64,000 nt of DNA from Megalopta genalis (GCF_051020955.1 NC_135020.1:2428501-2492500); one strand, 5' to 3'. Counted from the first letter of the stretch, positions 36,354-48,602 are shown. Notes: generated by a model not told the origin, from the letters alone. Numbers and translations are program-made.

Positions 36354-36610
36354 TTGTTCTTGTTGTTCTTGTTTTTGTTGTTCTTGTTGTTGTTGTTCTT
36401 GTCGTTGTGGTTCTTGTAGTTCCTGTTGTTGTTGTTGTTCTTGTTGTTCTTGTTGTTGTTGTTCATGTGGTTCTTGTTGTTGTTGCTCTTGCTGTTCTTG
36501 TTCTTCTTGTCCTTGTTGTTCTTTCTGTTCTTGTTGTTCTTGTTGTTGTTGTTGTTGTTGTTCTTGTTGTTCTTGTTGTTCTTGTTGATCTTGTTGTTCT
36601 TGTTGTTCTT

Positions 36611-36641
<31 letters not shown>

Positions 36642-36664
36642 TTCTTGTTGTTCTTGTTGTTCTT

Positions 36665-36772
36665 GTTGCTCTTGTTGCTCTTGTTGCTCTTGTTGCTCTT
36701 GTTGCTCTTGTTGCTCTTGTTGCTCTTGTTGCTCTTGTTGCTGTTGTTGCTCTTGTTGCTCTTGTTGCTCTT
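36665..36772. repeat. GCT-variant run, 12 units with one interruption
   Basis: Partner of 28389, 8276 bp downstream, with the same GTT interruption. Confidence 0.88.
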
Positions 36773-36902
36773 GTTGTTCTGGTTGTTGATGTTCTTGTTG
36801 TTCATGTTGTTGTTGTTCTTGATGTTCTTGTTGTTCTTGTTGTTCTTGTTGTTCTTGTTGTTCTTTTTGTTCTTGGTGTTCTTGTTGTTCTTGTTGTTCT
36901 AG

Positions 36903-36940
<38 letters not shown>

Positions 36941-37489
36941 CCTGTTGTTGTTCTCGTTGTTCTCGTTGTTCTTGTTGTTCTTTTTGCTCTTGTTGTTCTT
37001 GTTGTCCTTGTTGTTGTTGTTGCTGTTGTTGTTCTTGTTGTTCATGTTGTTGTTGTTCTGGTTGATGTTGTTGTTCTTGTTCTTGTTTTTCTTGTTGTTC
37101 TTGTTGTTCTTGTTGTTCCTGTTGTTGTTGTTGTTCTTGTTGTTCTTGTTGTTGTTGTTCATGTGGTTCTTGTTGTTGTTGCTCTTGCTGTTCTTGTTCT
37201 TGTTGTCCTTGTTGTTCTTTCTGTTCTTGTTGTTGTTGTTGTTGTTGTTGTTGCTGTTGTTGTTGTTGTTCTTGTTGTTGTTCTCGTTGTTCTCGTTGTT
37301 CTTGTTGTTCTCGTTGTTCTCGTTGTTCTCGTTGTTCTCGTTCTCGTTGTTCTCGTTGTTCTCGTTGTTCTCGTTGTTCTCGTTATTCTCGTTGTTCTTG
37401 TTGATCTTGTTGTTCTTGTTGTTCTTGTTGTTCTTGTTGTTCTTGTTGTTCTTGTTGCTCTTGTTGCTCTTGTTGTTCTTGTCGCTCTT

Positions 37490-37520
<31 letters not shown>

Positions 37521-37888
37521 TTGTTCTTGTTGTTCTTGTTTTTGTTGTTCTTGTTGTTGTTGTTCTTGGCGTTGTGGTTCTTGTTGTTCCTGTTGTTGTT
37601 GTTGTTCTTGTTGTTCTTGTTGTTCTTGTTGTTGTTGTTCATGTGGTTCTTGTTGTTGTTGCTCTTGCAGTTCTTGTTCTCGTTGTCCTTGTTGTTCTTT
37701 CTGTTCTTGTTGTTCTTGTTGATGTTGTTGTTCTTGCTGTTCTTGTTGTAGTTGTTGTTTTTGTTGATCTTGTTGTTCTTGTTGTTCTTGTTGTTGTTCT
37801 TGTTGTTGCTGTTGTTCTTGCTGTTCTTGTTGTAGTTGTTGTTGTTGTCCTTGTTATTGTTGTAGTTCTTGTTGTTCTTGTTGTTCTT

Positions 37889-37919
<31 letters not shown>

Positions 37920-38278
37920 TTCTTGTTGTTTTTGTTGATCTTGTTGTTCTTGTTGTTCTTGTTGTTCTTGTTGTTCTTCTTGCTGTTCTGGTTGTCCTTG
38001 TTGTTCTTGTTATTCTTGTTGTTCTCGTTGTTCTCGTTGTTCTTGTTGTTCTTGTTGTTCTTGTTGTTCTTGTTGTTCTTGTTGTTCTTGTTGTTCTTGT
38101 TGTTCTTGTTGTTCTTGTTGTTGTTGTTGTTCATGTTGTTCTTGTTGTTGTTGTTGTTGTTGTTGTTGTGGTTCTTGCTGTTCTTGTTCATGTTGCTCTT
38201 GTTGTTCTTGTTGTTCTTGTTGTTCCTGTTGTTTTTGTTGTTCTTGTTGTTGTTGTTGTTCTTCCTGTTCTTGTTCTT

Positions 38279-38309
<31 letters not shown>

Positions 38310-38917
38310 TTCTTGCTGTTCTTTCTGTTCGTGTTGTTCTTGTTGTTCTTGTTGTTGTTGTTGTTGTCCTTGTTGTTCTTGTTGTTCTTGTTGTTCTTGT
38401 TGTTCTTGTTGTTCTTGTTGTTCTTGTTGTTCTTGTTGTTCTTGTTGTTCTTGTTGTACTTGTTGTTCTTGTTGTTCTTGTTGTTCTTGTTGTTCTTGTT
38501 GTTCTTGTTGTTCTTGTTGTTCTTGTTGTTCTTGTTGTTCTTGTTGTTCTTGTTGTTCTTGTTGTTCTTGTTGTTCGTGTTGTTGTTGTTGTTCTTGTTG
38601 TTGTTCGTGTTGTTCTTGTTGTTGTTCTTGTTTTTGTTGTTGTTCTCGTTGTTCTTGTTGTTCTTGTTGTTCTTGTTGTTCTTGTTGTTCTTGTTGTTCT
38701 TGTTGTTCTTGTTGTTCTTGTTGTTCTTGTTGTTCTTGTTGTTCTTGTTGTTGTTGTTGTTCTTGTTGTTGTTCGTGTTGTTCTTGTTGTTGTTCTTGTT
38801 TTTGTTGTTCTTGTTGTTGTTGTTGTTCTTCCTGTTCTTGTTCTTGTTGTTCTTGTTGTTCTTGTTGTTCTCGTTGTTCTCGTTGTTCTCTTTGTTCTCG
38901 TTGTTCTCGTTGTTCTC

Positions 38918-38948
<31 letters not shown>

Positions 38949-39359
38949 TTCTTGTTGTTCTTGTTGTTCTTGTTGTTCTTGTTGTTCTTGTTGTTCTTGT
39001 TGTTCTTGTTGTTCTTGTTGTTCTTGTTGTTCTTGTTGTTCTTGTTGTTCTTGTTGTTCTTGTTGATCTTGTTGTTCTTGTTGTTCTTGTTGTTCTTGTT
39101 GTTCTTGTTGTTCTTGTTGTTCTTGTTGTTCTTGTTGTTCTTGTTGTTCTTGTTGTTCTTGTTGTTCTTGTTGTTCTTGTTGTTCTTGTTGTTCTTGTTG
39201 TTGTTGTTCTTCTTGTTGTTGTTCTAGTTGTCCTTGTTGTTGTTGTTCTGGTTGTTCTTGTTGTTCTTGTTGTTCCGGTTGTTCTTGTTCTGGTTGTTCT
39301 TGTTGTTCTTGTTGTTCCGGTTGTTCTTGTTGTTCTTGTTGTTCTTGCTGTTCATGTTG

Positions 39360-39502
39360 TCTTGTTGTCCTTGTTGTTCTTGTTGTTCTTGTTGTTCTTG
39401 TTGTTCTTGTTGTTGTTGTTCTAGTTGTTCTTGTTGTTGTTGTTCTGGTTGTTCTTGTTGTTCTTGTTGTTCCGGTTATTCATGTTGTTGTTCTTGTTTT
39501 TT
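39360..39502. repeat. Frame-slip island, copy 8 (GGTTATTC variant)
   Basis: This is the third block A copy, with its poly-T 7005 bp after copy 7 and the same GGTTATTC change. Confidence 0.85.
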
Positions 39503-40237
39503 GATGTTGTTCTTATTTTTGTTGTTGTTTTTGTTGTTTTTCTTGCTGTTCTTGTTCTTGTTGATCTTGTTGTTCTTGTTGTTCTTGTTGCTCTTGTTGC
39601 TCTTGTTGATCTTGTTGTTCTTGTTGTTCTTGTCGTTCTTGTTGCTCTTGTTGCTTTTGTTGCTCTTGTTGCTGTTGTTGTTCTTGTTGTTCTGGTTGTT
39701 GATGTTCTTGTTGTTCATGTTGTTGTTGATCTTGTTGTTCTTGTTGTTCTTGTTGTTCTTGTTGTTCTTGTTGTTCTTGGTGTTCTTGTTGCTCATGTTG
39801 TTGTTGATCTTGTTGTTCTTGTTGTTCTTGTTGTTGTTCTTGTTGTTCTTCTTGTTGTTCTTGTTGTTCTTGTTCTCCTTCTTGTTGTTCTTGTTGTTCT
39901 TCTTGTTGTTCTTGTTGTTCTTGTTGTTCTTGCTGTTCTTGTTGTAGTTGTTGTTGCTGTCCTTGTTATTGTTGTAGTTCTTGTTGTTCTTGTTGTTCTT
40001 GTTGCTCTTGTTGTTCATGTTGTTTTTGTTGATCTTGTTGTGCTTGTTGATCTTGTTGTTCTTGTTGTTCTTCTTGCTGTTCTGGTTGTTCTTGTTGTTC
40101 TCGTTGTTCTCGTTGTTCTCGTTGTTCTCGTTGTTCTCGTTGTTCTCGTTGTTCTCGTTGTTCTCGTTGTTCTTGTTGTTCTTGTTGTTCTTGTTGTTCT
40201 TGTTGTTCTTGTTGTTCTTGTTGTTATTGTTGCTCTT

Positions 40238-40268
<31 letters not shown>

Positions 40269-40585
40269 TTGTTCTTGTTGTTCTTGTTTTTGTTGTTCTT
40301 GTTGTTGTTGTTCTTGTCGTTGTGGTTCTTGTTGTTCCTGTTGTTGTTGTTGTTCTTGTTGTTCTTGTTGTTGTTGTTCATGTGGTTCTTGTTGTTGTTG
40401 CTCTTGCTGTTCTTGTTCTTCTTGTCCTTGTTGTTCTTTCTGTTCTTGTTGTTCTTGTTGTTGTTGTTGTTGTTGTTGTTGTTCTTGTTGTTCTTGTTGT
40501 TCTTGTTGTTCTTGTTGATCTTGTTGTTCTTGTTGTTCTTGTTGCTCTTGTTGCTCTTGTTGATCTTGTTGTTCTTGTTGTTCTT

Positions 40586-40666
40586 GTTGCTCTTGTTGCT
40601 CTTGTTGCTCTTGTTGCTCTTGTTGCTCTTGTTGCTCTTGTTGCTCTTGTTGCTCTTGTTGCTCTT
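40586..40666. repeat. GCT-variant run, 9 units
   Basis: Block A copy 3. Two additional GCT units lie just upstream near 40.54-40.56 kb. Confidence 0.88.
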
Positions 40667-40916
40667 GTTGTTCTTGTTGTTCTGGTTGTTGATGTTCTTG
40701 TTGTTCATGTTGTTGTTGTTCTTTTTGTTCTTGTTGTTGTTGTTGTTGTTCTGGTTGTTGATGTTCTTGTTGTTCATGTTGTTTTTGTTCTTGATGTTCT
40801 TGTTGTTCTTGTTGTTCTTGTTGTTCATGTTGTTTTTGTTCTTGATGTTCTTGTTGTTCTTGTTGTTCTTGTTGTTCTTTTTGTTCTTGGTGTTCTTGTT
40901 GTTCTTGTTGTTCTAG

Positions 40917-40948
<32 letters not shown>

Positions 40949-42676
40949 CTTGTTGTTGTTCTCGTTGTTCTCGTTGTTCTCGTTGTTCTCGTTGTTCTTG
41001 TTGTTCTTTTTGCTCTTGTTGTTCTTGTTGTCCTTGTTGTTGTTGTTGCTGTTGTTGTTCTTGTTGTTCATGTTGTTGTTGTTCTGGTTGGTGTTGTTGT
41101 TCTTGTTCTTGTTTTTCTTGTTGTTCTTGTTGTTCTTGTTGTTCTTGTTGTTCTTGTTGTTCCTGTTGTTCTTGTTGTTCTTGTTGTTCTTGTTGTTGTT
41201 GTTCATGTGGTTCTTGTTGTTGTTGCTCTAGCTGTTCTTGTTCTTGTTGTCCTTGTTGTTCTTTCTGTTCTTCTTGTTGTTGTTGTTGTTGTTCTTGTTG
41301 TTGTTGTTCTTGTTGTTGTTCTCGTTGTTCTCGTTGTTCTTGTTGTTCTCGTTGTTCTCGTTGTTTTTGTTATTCTCGTTGTTCTTGTTGTTCTTGTTGT
41401 TCTTGTTGTTCTTGTTGTTCTTGTTGTTCTTGTTGTTCTTGTTGTTGTTCTTGTTGTTGCTGTTGTTCTTGCTGTTCTTGTTGTAGTTGTTGTTGTTGTC
41501 CTTGTTATTGTTGTAGTTCTTGTTGTTCTTGTTGTTCTTGTTGTTCTTGTTGTTCTTGTTGTTCTTGTTGTTCTTGTTGTTCTTGTTGTTCTTGTTGTTT
41601 TTGTTGATCTTGTTGTTCTTGTTGTTCTCGTTGTTCTTGTTGTTCTTGTTGTCCTTGTTGTTCTTGTTGTTCTTGTTGTTCTTGTTGTTCTTGTTGTTCT
41701 TGTTGTTCTTGTTGTTCTTGTTGTTCTTGTTGTTCTTGTTGTTCTTGTTGTTCTTGTTGTTTTTGCTGTTCATGTTGTTCTTGTTGTTCTTCTTGTTGTT
41801 GTTCTAGTTGTCCTTGTTGTTCTTGTTGTTGTTGTCCTTGTTGTTCTTGTTGTGCTTGTTGTTCTTGTTGATATTGTTGTTCTTGTTGTTCTTGTTGCTC
41901 TTGTTGTTCATGTTGTTGTTCTTGTTGTTCTTGTTGTTGTTGTTCATGCGGTTCATGTTGTTGTTGCTCTTGCTGTTCTTGTTCTTGTTGTCCTTGTGGT
42001 TCTTTCTGTTCTTGTTGTTCTTGTTGTTGTTGTTGTTGTTCTTGCTGTTCTTGTTGTAGATGTTGTTTTTGTTGATCTTGTTGTTCTTGTTGTTCTTGTT
42101 GTTGTTCTTGTTGTTGTTGTTGTTCATGCTGTTCTTGTTGTAGTTGTTGTTGCTGTCCTTGTTATTGTTGTAGTTCTTGTTGTTCTTGTTGTTCTTGTTG
42201 TTCTTGTTGTTCTTGTTGTTCTTGTTGTTCTTGTTGTTTTTGTTGATCTTGTTGTTCTTGTTGTTCTCGTTGTTCTCGTTGTTCTTGTTGTTCTTGTTGT
42301 CCTTGTTGTTCTCGTTGTTCTCGTTGTTCTCGTTGTTCTCGTTGTTCTCGTTGTTCTTGTTGTTCTTGTTGTTCTTGTTGTTCTTGTTGTTCTTGTTGTT
42401 CTTGTTGTTCTTGTTGTTCTTGTTGTTCTAGTTGTCCTTGTTGTTCTTGTTGTTCTTGTTGTTGTTGTTCATGTGGTTCTTGTTGTTGTTGCTCTTGCTG
42501 TTCTTGTTCTTCTTGTCCTTGTTGTTCTTTCTGTTCTTGTTGTTCATGTGGTTCTTGTTGTTGTTGCTCTTGCAGTTCTTGTTCTTCTTGTCCTTGTTGT
42601 TCTTTCTGTTCTTGTTGTTGTTGTTGTTGTTGTTGTTCTTGTTGTTCTTGTTGTTCTTGTTGATCTTGTTGTTCTT

Positions 42677-42707
<31 letters not shown>

Positions 42708-42730
42708 ATCTTGTTGTTCTTGTTGTTCTT

Positions 42731-42811
42731 GTTGCTCTTGTTGCTCTTGTTGCTCTTGTTGCTCTTGTTGCTCTTGTTGCTCTTGTTGCTCTTGTTGCTC
42801 TTGTTGCTCTT
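42731..42811. repeat. GCT-variant run, 9 units
   Basis: Lies in the 41.8-46.2 kb mosaic, preceded by GATCTTG modules as in block A. Confidence 0.88.
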
Positions 42812-44218
42812 GTTGTTCTTGTTGTTCTGGTTGTTGATGTTCTTGTTGTTCATGTTGTTGTTGTTCTTTTTGTTCTTGTTGTTGTTGTTGTTGTTGTTCT
42901 GGTTGTTGATGTTCTTGTTGTTCATGTTGTTGTTGTTCTTGATGTTCTTGTTGTTCTTGTTGTTCTTGTTGTTCATGTTGTTGTTGTTCTGGTTGATGTT
43001 GTTGTTCTTGTTCTTGTTTTTCTTGTTGTTCTTGTTGTTCTTGTTGTTCTTGTTGTTCCTGTTGTTGTTGTTGTTCTTGTTGTTCTTGTTGTTGTTGTTC
43101 ATGTGGTTCTTGTTGTTGTTGCTCTTGAAGTTCTTGTTCTTGTTGTCCTTGTTGTTCTTTCTGTCCTTGTTGTTCTTTCTGTTGTTGTTGTTGTTGTTGC
43201 TGTTGTTGTTGTTGTTCTTGTTGTTGTTCTCGTTGTTCTTGTTGTTGTTCTTGTTGTTGCTGTTGTTCTTGCTGTTCTTGTTGTAGTTGTTGTTGTTGTC
43301 CTTGTTATTGTTGTAGTTCTTGTTGTTCTTGTTGTTCTTGTTGTTCTTGTTGTTCTTGTTGTTCTTGTTGTTCTTGTTGTTCTTGTTGTTTTTGTTGATC
43401 TTGTTGTTCTTGTTGTTCTCGTTGTTCTTGTTGTTCTTGTTGTCCTTGTTGTTCTTGTTGTTCTTGTTGTTCTTGTTGTTCTTGTTGTTCTTGTTGTTCT
43501 TGTTGTTTTTGCTGTTCATGTTGTTCTTGTTGTTCTTCTTGTTGTTGTTCTAGTTGTCCTTGTTGTTCTTGTTGTTCTTGTTGTTGTTGTTCATGTGGTT
43601 CTTGTTGTTGTTGCTCTTGCTGTTCTTGTTCTTCTTGTCCTTGTTGTTCTTTCTGTTCTTGTTGTTCTTGTTGTTCTTGTTGTTGTTCTTGTTGTTCTTG
43701 TTGTTGTTGTTCATGCGGTTCTTGTTGTTGTTGCTCTTGCTGTTCTTGTTCTTGTTGTCCTTGTTGTTCTTTCTGTTCTTGTTGTTCTTGTTGTTGTTGT
43801 TGTTGTTCTTGCTGTTCTTGTTGTAGATGTTGTTTTTGTTGATCTTGTTGTTCTTGTTGTTCTTGTTGTTGTTCTTGTTGTTGTTGTTGTTGTTCTTGCT
43901 GTTCTTGTTGTAGTTGTTGTTGCTGTCCTTGTTATTGTTGTAGTTCTTGTTGTTCTTGTTGTTCTTGTTGTTCTTGTTGTTTTTGTTGATCTTGTTGTTC
44001 TTGTTGTTCTCGTTGTTCTTGTTGTTCTTGTTGTCCTTGTTGTTCTCGTTGTTCTCGTTGTTCTCGTTGTTCTCGTTGTTCTCGTTGTTCTTGTTGTTCT
44101 TGTTGTTCTTGTTGTTCTTGTTGTTCTTATTGTTCTTGTTGTTCTTGTTGTTCTTGTTGTTCTTGTTGTTCTTGTTGTTCTTGTTGTTCTTGTTGTTCTT
44201 GTTGTTCTTGTTGTTCTT

Positions 44219-44249
<31 letters not shown>

Positions 44250-44536
44250 TTCTTGTTTTTGTTGTTCTTGTTGTTGTTGTTCTTGTCGTTGTGGTTCTTG
44301 TAGTTCCTGTTGTTGTTGTTGTTCTTGTTGTTCTTGTTGTTGTTGTTCATGTGGTTCTTGTTGTTGTTGCTCTTGCTGTTCTTGTTCTTCTTGTCCTTGT
44401 TGTTCTTTCTGTTCTTGTTGTTCTTGTTGTTGTTGTTGTTGTTCTTGTTGTTCTTGTTGTTCTTGTTGATCTTGTTGTTCTTGTTGTTCTAGTTGCTCTT
44501 GTTGTTCTTGTTGATCTTGTTGTTCTTGTTGTTCTT

Positions 44537-44635
44537 GTTGCTCTTGTTGCTCTTGTTGCTCTTGTTGCTCTTGTTGCTCTTGTTGCTCTTGTTGCTCTTG
44601 TTGCTCTTGTTGCTCTTGTTGCTCTTGTTGCTCTT
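44537..44635. repeat. GCT-variant run, 11 units
   Basis: Second run in the same mosaic region, with an unusual unit number; a CTAGTTGCTC variant lies just upstream near 44.49 kb. Confidence 0.88.
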
Positions 44636-45055
44636 GTTGTTCTTGTTGTTCTGGTTGTTGATGTTCTTGTTGTTCATGTTGTTGTTGTTCTTTTTGTTCT
44701 TGTTGTTGTTGTTGTTGTTGTTGTTGTTCTGGTTGTTGATGTTCTTGTTGTTCATGTTGTTGTTGTTCTTGATGTTCTTGTTGTTCTTGTTGTTCTTGTT
44801 GTTCTTGTTGTTCTTGTTGTTCTTTTTGTTCTTGGTGTTCTTGTTGTTCTTGTTGTTCTAGTTGTTGTTGTTGTTGTTGTTGTTGTTCCTGTTGTTGTTC
44901 TCGTTGTTCTCGTTGTTCTCGTTGTTCTCGTTGTTCTCGTTGTTCTTGTTGTTCTTGTTGTTCTTGTTGTTCTTGTTGTTCTTGTTGTTCTTGTTGTTCT
45001 TGTTGTTCTTGTTGTTCTTGTTGCTCTTGTTGCTCTTGTTGTTCTTGTCGCTCTT

Positions 45056-45086
<31 letters not shown>

Positions 45087-46010
45087 TTGTTCTTGTTGTT
45101 CTTGTTTTTGTTTGTTCTTGTTGTTGTTGTTCTTGGCGTTGTGGTTCTTGTTGTTCCTGTTGTTGTTGTTCTTGTTGTTCTTGTTGTTCTTGTTGTTGTT
45201 GTTCATGTGGTTCTTGATGTTGTTGCTCTTGCAGTTCTTGTTCTTGTTGTCCTTGTTGTTCTTGTTGTTCTTGTTGTTCTTGTTGTTCTTGTTGTTGTTG
45301 TTGTTCTTGTTGTTGTTCGTGTTGTTCTTGTTGTTTTTGTTGTTGTTCTTGTTGTTCTTGTTGTTCTTGTTGTTCTTGTTGTTCTTGTTGTTCTTGTTGT
45401 TCTTGTTGTTCTTGTTGTTCTTGTTGTTCTTGTTGTTCTTGTTGTTCTTGTTGTTCTTGTTGTTCTTGTTGTTCTTGTTGTTCTTGTTGTTCTTGTTGTT
45501 GTTCGTGTTGTTCTTGTTGTTGTTCTTGTTTTTGTTGTTCTTGTTGTTGTTGTTGTTCTTCCTGTTCTTGTTCTTGTTGTTCTTGTTGTTGTTGTTGTTC
45601 TTCCTGTTCTTGTTCTTGTTGTTCTTGTTGTTCTTGTTGTTCTTGTTGTTCTCGTTGTTCTCGTTGTTCTCTTTGTTCTCGTTGTTCTCGTTGTTCTCGT
45701 TGTTCTTGTTGTTCTTGTTGTTCTTGTTGTTCTTGTTGTTCTTGTTGTTCTTGTTGTTCTTGTTGTTCTTGTTGTTCTTGTTGTTCTTGTTGTTCTTGTT
45801 GTTCTTGTTGTTCTTGTTGTTCTTGTTGTTCTTGTTGATCTTGTTGTTCTTGTTGTTCTTGTTGTTCTTGTTGTTCTTGTTGTTCTTGTTGTTCTTGTTG
45901 TTGTTGTTGTTCTTCTTGTTGTTGTTCTAGTTGTCCTTGTTGTTGTTGTTCTGGTTGTTCTTGTTGTTCTTGTTGTTCCGGTTGTTCTTGTTGTTCTTGT
46001 TGTTCTTGCT

Positions 46011-46040
46011 GTTCATGTTGTCTTGTTGTCCTTGTTGTTC
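46011..46040. repeat. Truncated frame-slip island, left edge only
   Basis: The CATGTTGTCTTG edge is present, but the sequence passes straight into TTGCTTTTG and GCTCTTG modules without the poly-T. The single-base loss is therefore not compensated, and the triplet phase changes permanently here. Confidence 0.8.
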
Positions 46041-46753
46041 TTGTTGTTCTTGTTGCTTTTGTTGCTCTTGTTGCTGTTGTTGTTCTTGTTGTTCTGGTTG
46101 TTGATGTTCTTGTTGTTCATGTTGTTGTTGATCTTGTTGTTCTTGTTGTTCTTGGTGTTCTTGTTGTTCTTGTTGTTCTAGTTGTTGTTGTTGTTGTTCT
46201 TGTTGTTGTTCTTGTTGTTCTTCTTGTTGTTCTTGTTGTTCTTGTTCTCCTTCTTGTTGTTCTTGTTGTTCTTCTTGTTGTTCTTGTTGTTGTTGTTGTT
46301 GTTGTTCTTGTTGTTCTTGTTGTTCTTGTTGTTGTTGTTCACGTGGTTCTTGTTGTTGTTGCTCTTGCAGTTCTTGTTCTTGTTGTCCTTGTTGTTCTTT
46401 CTGTCCTTATTGTTCTTTCTGTTCTTGTTGTTCTTGTTGATGTTGTTGTTCTTGCTGTTCTTGTTGTAGTTGTTGTTTTTGTTGATCTTGTTGTTCTTGT
46501 TGTTCTTGTTGTTGTTCTTGTTGTTGCTGTTGTTCTTGCTGTTCTTGTTGTAGTTGTTGTTGTTGTCCTTGTTATTGTTGTAGTTCTTGTTGTTCTTGTT
46601 GTTCTTCTTGTTCTTGTTGTTCTTGTTGTTTTTGCTGTTCATGTTGTTCTTGTTGTTCTTCTTGTTGTTGTTCTAGTTGTCCTTGTTGTTCTTGTTGTTG
46701 TTGTCCTTGTTGTTCTTGTTGTGCTTGTTGTTCTTGTTGATATTGTTGTTCTT

Positions 46754-46802
<49 letters not shown>

Positions 46803-47296
46803 TTGTTCTTGTTGTTCTTGTTGTTGTTGTTCATGCGGTTCTTGTTGTTGTTGCTCTTGCTGTTCTTGTTCTTGTTGTCCTTGTTGTTCTTTCTGTTCTT
46901 GTTGTTCTTGTTGTTGTTGTTGTTGTTGTTCTTGCTGTTCTTGTTGTAGATGTTGTTTTTGTTGATCTTGTTGTTCTTGTTGTTCTTGTTGTTGTTCTTG
47001 TTGTTGTTGTTGTTGTTCTTGCTGTTCTTGTTGTAGTTGTTGTTGCTGTCCTTGTTATTGTTGTAGTTCTTGTTGTTCTTGTTGTTCTTGTTGTCCTTGT
47101 TGCTCTCGTTGTTCTCGTTGTTCTCGTTGTTCTCGTTGTTCTCGTTGTTCTCGTTGTTCTTGTTGTTCTTGTTGTTCTTGTTGTTCTTGTTGTTCTTGTT
47201 GTTCTTGTTGTTCTTGTTGTTCTTGTTGTTCTTGTTGTTCTTGTTGTTCTTGTTGTTCTTGTTGTTCTTGTTGTTCTTGTTGTTATTGTTGCTCTT

Positions 47297-47327
<31 letters not shown>

Positions 47328-47344
47328 TTCTTGCTGTTCATGTT

Positions 47345-47506
47345 GTCTTGTTGTCCTTGTTGTTCTTGTTGTTCTTGTTGTTCTTGTTGTTCTTGTTGTT
47401 CTTGTTGTTCTTGTTGTTCTTGTTCTAGTTGTTCTTGTTGTTGTTGTTCTGGTTGTTCTTGTTGTTCTTGTTGTTCCGGTTGTTCATGTTGTTGTTCTTG
47501 TTTTTT
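47345..47506. repeat. Frame-slip island, copy 9
   Basis: This is the block B version. The internal CTAG is preceded by TTCTTGTTCTAG rather than a GTT-run. The CAA-type GGTTGTTC is kept. Confidence 0.85.
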
Positions 47507-48079
47507 GATGTTGTTCTTATTTTTGTTGTTGTTTTTGTTGTTTTTCTTGCTGTTCTTGTTCTTGTTGATCTTGTTGTTCTTGTTGTTCTTGTTGTTCTTG
47601 TTGTTCTTGTTGTTCTTGTTGTTCTTGTTGTTCTTGTTGTTCTTGTTGTTCTTGTTGTTCTTGTTGTTCTTGTTGTTCTTGTTGTTCTTGTTGTTGTTGT
47701 TGTTCTTGTTGTTGTTCGTGTTGTTCTTGTTGTTGTTCTTGTTTTTGTTGTTCTTGTTGTTGTTGTTGTTCTTCCTGTTCTTGTTCTTGTTGTTCTTGTT
47801 GTTGTTGTTGTTGTTCTTCCTGTTCTTGTTCTTGTTGTTCTTGTTGTTCTTGTTGTTCTTGTTGTTCTCGTTGTTCTCGTTGTTCTCTTTGTTCTCGTTG
47901 TTCTCGTTGTTCTCGTTGTTCTTGTTGCTCTTTTTGTTCATGTGGTTCTTGTTGTTGTTGCTCTTGCTGTTCTTGTTCTTCTTGTCCTTGTTGTTCTTTC
48001 TGTTCTTGTTGTTCTTGTTGTTGTTGTTGTTGTTGTTGTTCTTGTTGTTCTTGTTGTTCTTGTTGATCTTGTTGTTCTT

Positions 48080-48110
<31 letters not shown>

Positions 48111-48124
48111 ATCTTGTTGTTCTT

Positions 48125-48214
48125 GTTGCTCTTGTTGCTCTTGTTGCTCTTGTTGCTCTTGTTGCTCTTGTTGCTCTTGTTGCTCTTGTTGCTCTTGTTG
48201 CTCTTGTTGCTCTT
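48125..48214. repeat. GCT-variant run, 10 units
   Basis: Block B copy 1. Confidence 0.9.
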
Positions 48215-48571
48215 GTTGTTCTTGTTGTTCTGGTTGTTGATGTTCTTGTTGTTCATGTTGTTGTTGTTCTTTTTGTTCTTGTTGTTGTTGTTGTTGTTGT
48301 TGTTGTTGCTGTTGTTGTTGTTGTTCTTGTTGTTGTTCTCGTTGTTCTCGTTGTTCTTGTTGTTCTCGTTGTTCTCGTTGTTCTCGTTGTTCTCGTTCTC
48401 GTTGTTCTCGTTGTTCTCGTTGTTCTCGTTGTTCTCGTTATTCTCGTTGTTCTTGTTGTTCTTGTTGTTCTTGTTGTTCTTGTTGTTCTTGTTGTTCTTG
48501 TTGTTCTTGTTGTTCTTGTTGTTCTTGTTGTTCTTGTTGCTCTTGTTGCTCTTGTTGTTCTTGTCGCTCTT

Positions 48572-48602
<31 letters not shown>

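Larger units (their letters stand above)
29823..36898. repeat. Higher-order block A, copy 2
   Basis: Landmarks match copy 1 throughout: TTCTTCTTGCTG near 30.99 kb, GTACTTG near 31.45 kb, slip island at 32.35-32.50 kb with the same GGTTATTC variant, GCT runs at 33543 and 36665, and the same single-base loss at about 34372. Small differences include one extra GTTCGTGTT module near 31.81-31.84 kb. Confidence 0.87.
36899..41760. repeat. Higher-order block A, copy 3 (partial)
   Basis: Copy 3 starts at the CTAG at 36899, 7076 bp after copy 2. It follows copy 2 through the GTACTTG motif near 38.45 kb, the GGTTATTC slip island at 39.36-39.50 kb and the GCT run at 40586. Near 41.28-41.40 kb the CTC array is much shorter and lacks the single-base loss seen in copies 1 and 2. 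After about 41760 the order changes to D-like sub-blocks. Confidence 0.82.
34373..45111 (-). other. Asn/Lys-rich frame, third segment (low-confidence coding)
   Basis: The phase changes again at about 34372 and stays constant to the extra T near 45112. Stops at 35330, 35969, 36899, 40913, 41228, 41804, 42428 and 43550 are TAG, with TAA at 39476. Reading in from the right across 45112 gives a Gln/Glu-rich stretch of about 330 residues before a stop at 44127, the longest Gln/Glu run in an ATG-started frame in the window. Confidence 0.12.
41761..46177. repeat. Mosaic region with shuffled A, C and D sub-blocks
   Basis: No gene is visible. The stretch has D-like segments at 41804-42290 and near 43.68-44.03 kb, GCT runs at 42731 and 44537, CATGTGG modules repeated back to back near 42.47 and 42.55 kb, a unique CTTGAAGTTC variant near 43.13 kb, an extra T near 45112, and a truncated slip island near 46020. 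The order does not match any single long copy elsewhere. Confidence 0.8.
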
